Assembly: GCA_025464735.1 (NCBI GenBank)
Contig: JAODMX010000090.1
Span: 1-5,790, forward strand
Source of the DNA: Frondihabitans sp.
Lineage (GTDB): Bacteria > Actinomycetota > Actinomycetes > Actinomycetales > Microbacteriaceae
Reading direction: 5' to 3'
DNA length: 5,790 nt
In this document: piece after piece, positions 4,949 to 5,790 of the stretch
How positions within the stretch are numbered: position 1 is the first letter of the stretch
Layout of the letters: each line of letters begins with the position of its first letter
Translations under genes and position numbers: made by a program
Notes under the pieces: generated by a model
What the model was told of the DNA's origin: nothing
The model's database searches: none
What the model saw: the letters and a program-made list of their open reading frames with translations, nothing else

Positions 4949-5790
4949 ATGAGCGCACCGGATCAGGAATATCGCTTGCCCAATGGAGGGCCGAGCATCG
5001 CCGCGCTTCCGAAGGTGTCCCTGCACGATCATCTCGACGGCGGTCTCCGGCCGACGACCATCGTCGAACTGGCAGCGGAGGCCGGTGTGGTGCTGCCGAG
5101 CGACGACCCTGGCGAGCTCGGCGCCTGGTTCGCTTCGCAGAGCAACTCCGGCTCGCTCGTCAACTACCTCAAGACATTCGACGTGACGATCGCCGTGATG
5201 CAGACGGGCGACGCCCTACGACGCGTCGCGCACGAGTTCGTTCTCGACCTGGCGGCCGACGGCGTCATCCACGGCGAGGTTCGCTGGGCGCCCGAGCAGC
5301 ATCTCGAGCGCGGGCTTTCCCTCGACGGCGCAGTGGAAGCGGTGCAGCAAGGCATCGACGATGCAATCGTCGATCTGGCCGAGCGCGGGCATGAGATCAC
5401 GATCGGCCAAATCATCACCGCAATGCGGTCCGGCACTCCGTCCCGGTCCCTCGAGATCGCCGAGCTCGCCCTACGGCATCGGGAGAACGGCGCGGTCGGG
5501 TTCGACATCGCGGGTGCCGAACAGGGTTTTCCGCCCCGAGATCATGCCGCCGCGTTCGCGCTCTTGGCCGCTGAGTTCTTCCCCGTTACCGTCCACGCGG
5601 GTGAGGCCGACGGTCTCGACAGCATTCGCGGCGCGCTGCTCGACGGCCGCGCTCTCCGCCTCGGGCACGGTGTCCGCCTCGCCGAAGACATCAGCGTGCT
5701 GACTCGTGACGGCGATCAGACCACCGTGGGCCTCGGTCCGATCGCCACCTGGGTGCGCGACCGTGAGATCGCACTCGAGCTCTCGCCTTC
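4949..5790 (+). CDS. add: Adenosine deaminase, N-terminal part (runs off right edge)
   Basis: Converts adenosine and deoxyadenosine to inosine and deoxyinosine in purine salvage. 280 codons are present and remain open to the window end. The family is usually about 350-370 residues, so roughly the last quarter is missing. The zinc motif is LHDHLDGGLRP (25-35), with ligands His26 and His28. VHAGE (215-219) supplies zinc ligand His216 and catalytic Glu219, and RLGHGVR (237-243) supplies catalytic His240. VGFDIAGAE (183-191) carries the conserved Gly/Asp of the substrate pocket. The wording is the actinobacterial form, very like M. tuberculosis Add as I recall it. The final zinc-binding Asp near SLNTDDP would lie beyond the edge. 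ELSP (277-280) has Ser where homologues I recall have Cys (ELCPSSN). The ATG is chosen because conserved sequence begins soon after and TAGGTT lies just upstream. Confidence 0.95.
   Translation, partial: MSAPDQEYRLPNGGPSIAALPKVSLHDHLDGGLRPTTIVELAAEAGVVLPSDDPGELGAWFASQSNSGSLVNYLKTFDVTIAVMQTGDALRRVAHEFVLDLAADGVIHGEVRWAPEQHLERGLSLDGAVEAVQQGIDDAIVDLAERGHEITIGQIITAMRSGTPSRSLEIAELALRHRENGAVGFDIAGAEQGFPPRDHAAAFALLAAEFFPVTVHAGEADGLDSIRGALLDGRALRLGHGVRLAEDISVLTRDGDQTTVGLGPIATWVRDREIALELSP

Noticed and set aside
4942..5394. Arg-rich 150-codon frame starting at TTG 4942
   Set aside because: It overlaps add in another frame and has low-complexity Arg/Ala content; add has intact zinc and catalytic motifs across the same stretch.

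Overview
The window is strongly GC-rich, its codons mostly end in G or C, and every recognisable protein has its closest recalled relatives in Actinobacteria. The protein wording (for example the mannose-1-phosphate guanylyltransferase opening and the LHDHLDGGLRP adenosine deaminase motif) suggests a Microbacteriaceae-like high-GC Gram-positive. This placement is a judgement from remembered homologues, not a search. It reads as ordinary chromosome: no mobile element, RNA gene or CRISPR array is visible.

Layout. The left part is read right to left. A GT4-family mannosyltransferase-like gene (1808-651) is followed by sdhC (558-103) and the first 33 codons of sdhD (99 to beyond the left edge), the membrane-anchor subunits of succinate dehydrogenase. 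The right part is read left to right: manC (1967-3088), cdd (3119-3544), deoA (3541-4833) and add (4949 to beyond the right edge). The 158-bp gap 1809-1966 separates the two directions and must hold the divergent promoters. No other gene-free stretch exceeds about 115 bases.

How the genes work together. Three modules are visible. (1) sdhCD anchors succinate dehydrogenase in the membrane and passes electrons to quinone. (2) manC makes GDP-mannose, and the divergent glycosyltransferase resembles enzymes that use GDP-mannose to mannosylate membrane glycolipids. (3) cdd, deoA and add form a nucleoside salvage set: deamination of cytidine/deoxycytidine, phosphorolysis of thymidine and probably other pyrimidine nucleosides, and deamination of adenosine. 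cdd and deoA overlap by three bases within GTGA and are probably translationally coupled. A divergent arrangement of sdhCD against cdd-deoA-add is also known from Mycobacterium tuberculosis (recalled as Rv3313c-Rv3317). Here the mannose pair sits between them.

The most notable non-coding signal is that manC, cdd and add each have a TANNNT -10-like hexamer ending only 5-7 bases before the ATG, which predicts leaderless transcripts. By contrast sdhC, sdhD, the glycosyltransferase and deoA have clear Shine-Dalgarno sequences. I found no convincing undescribed system.
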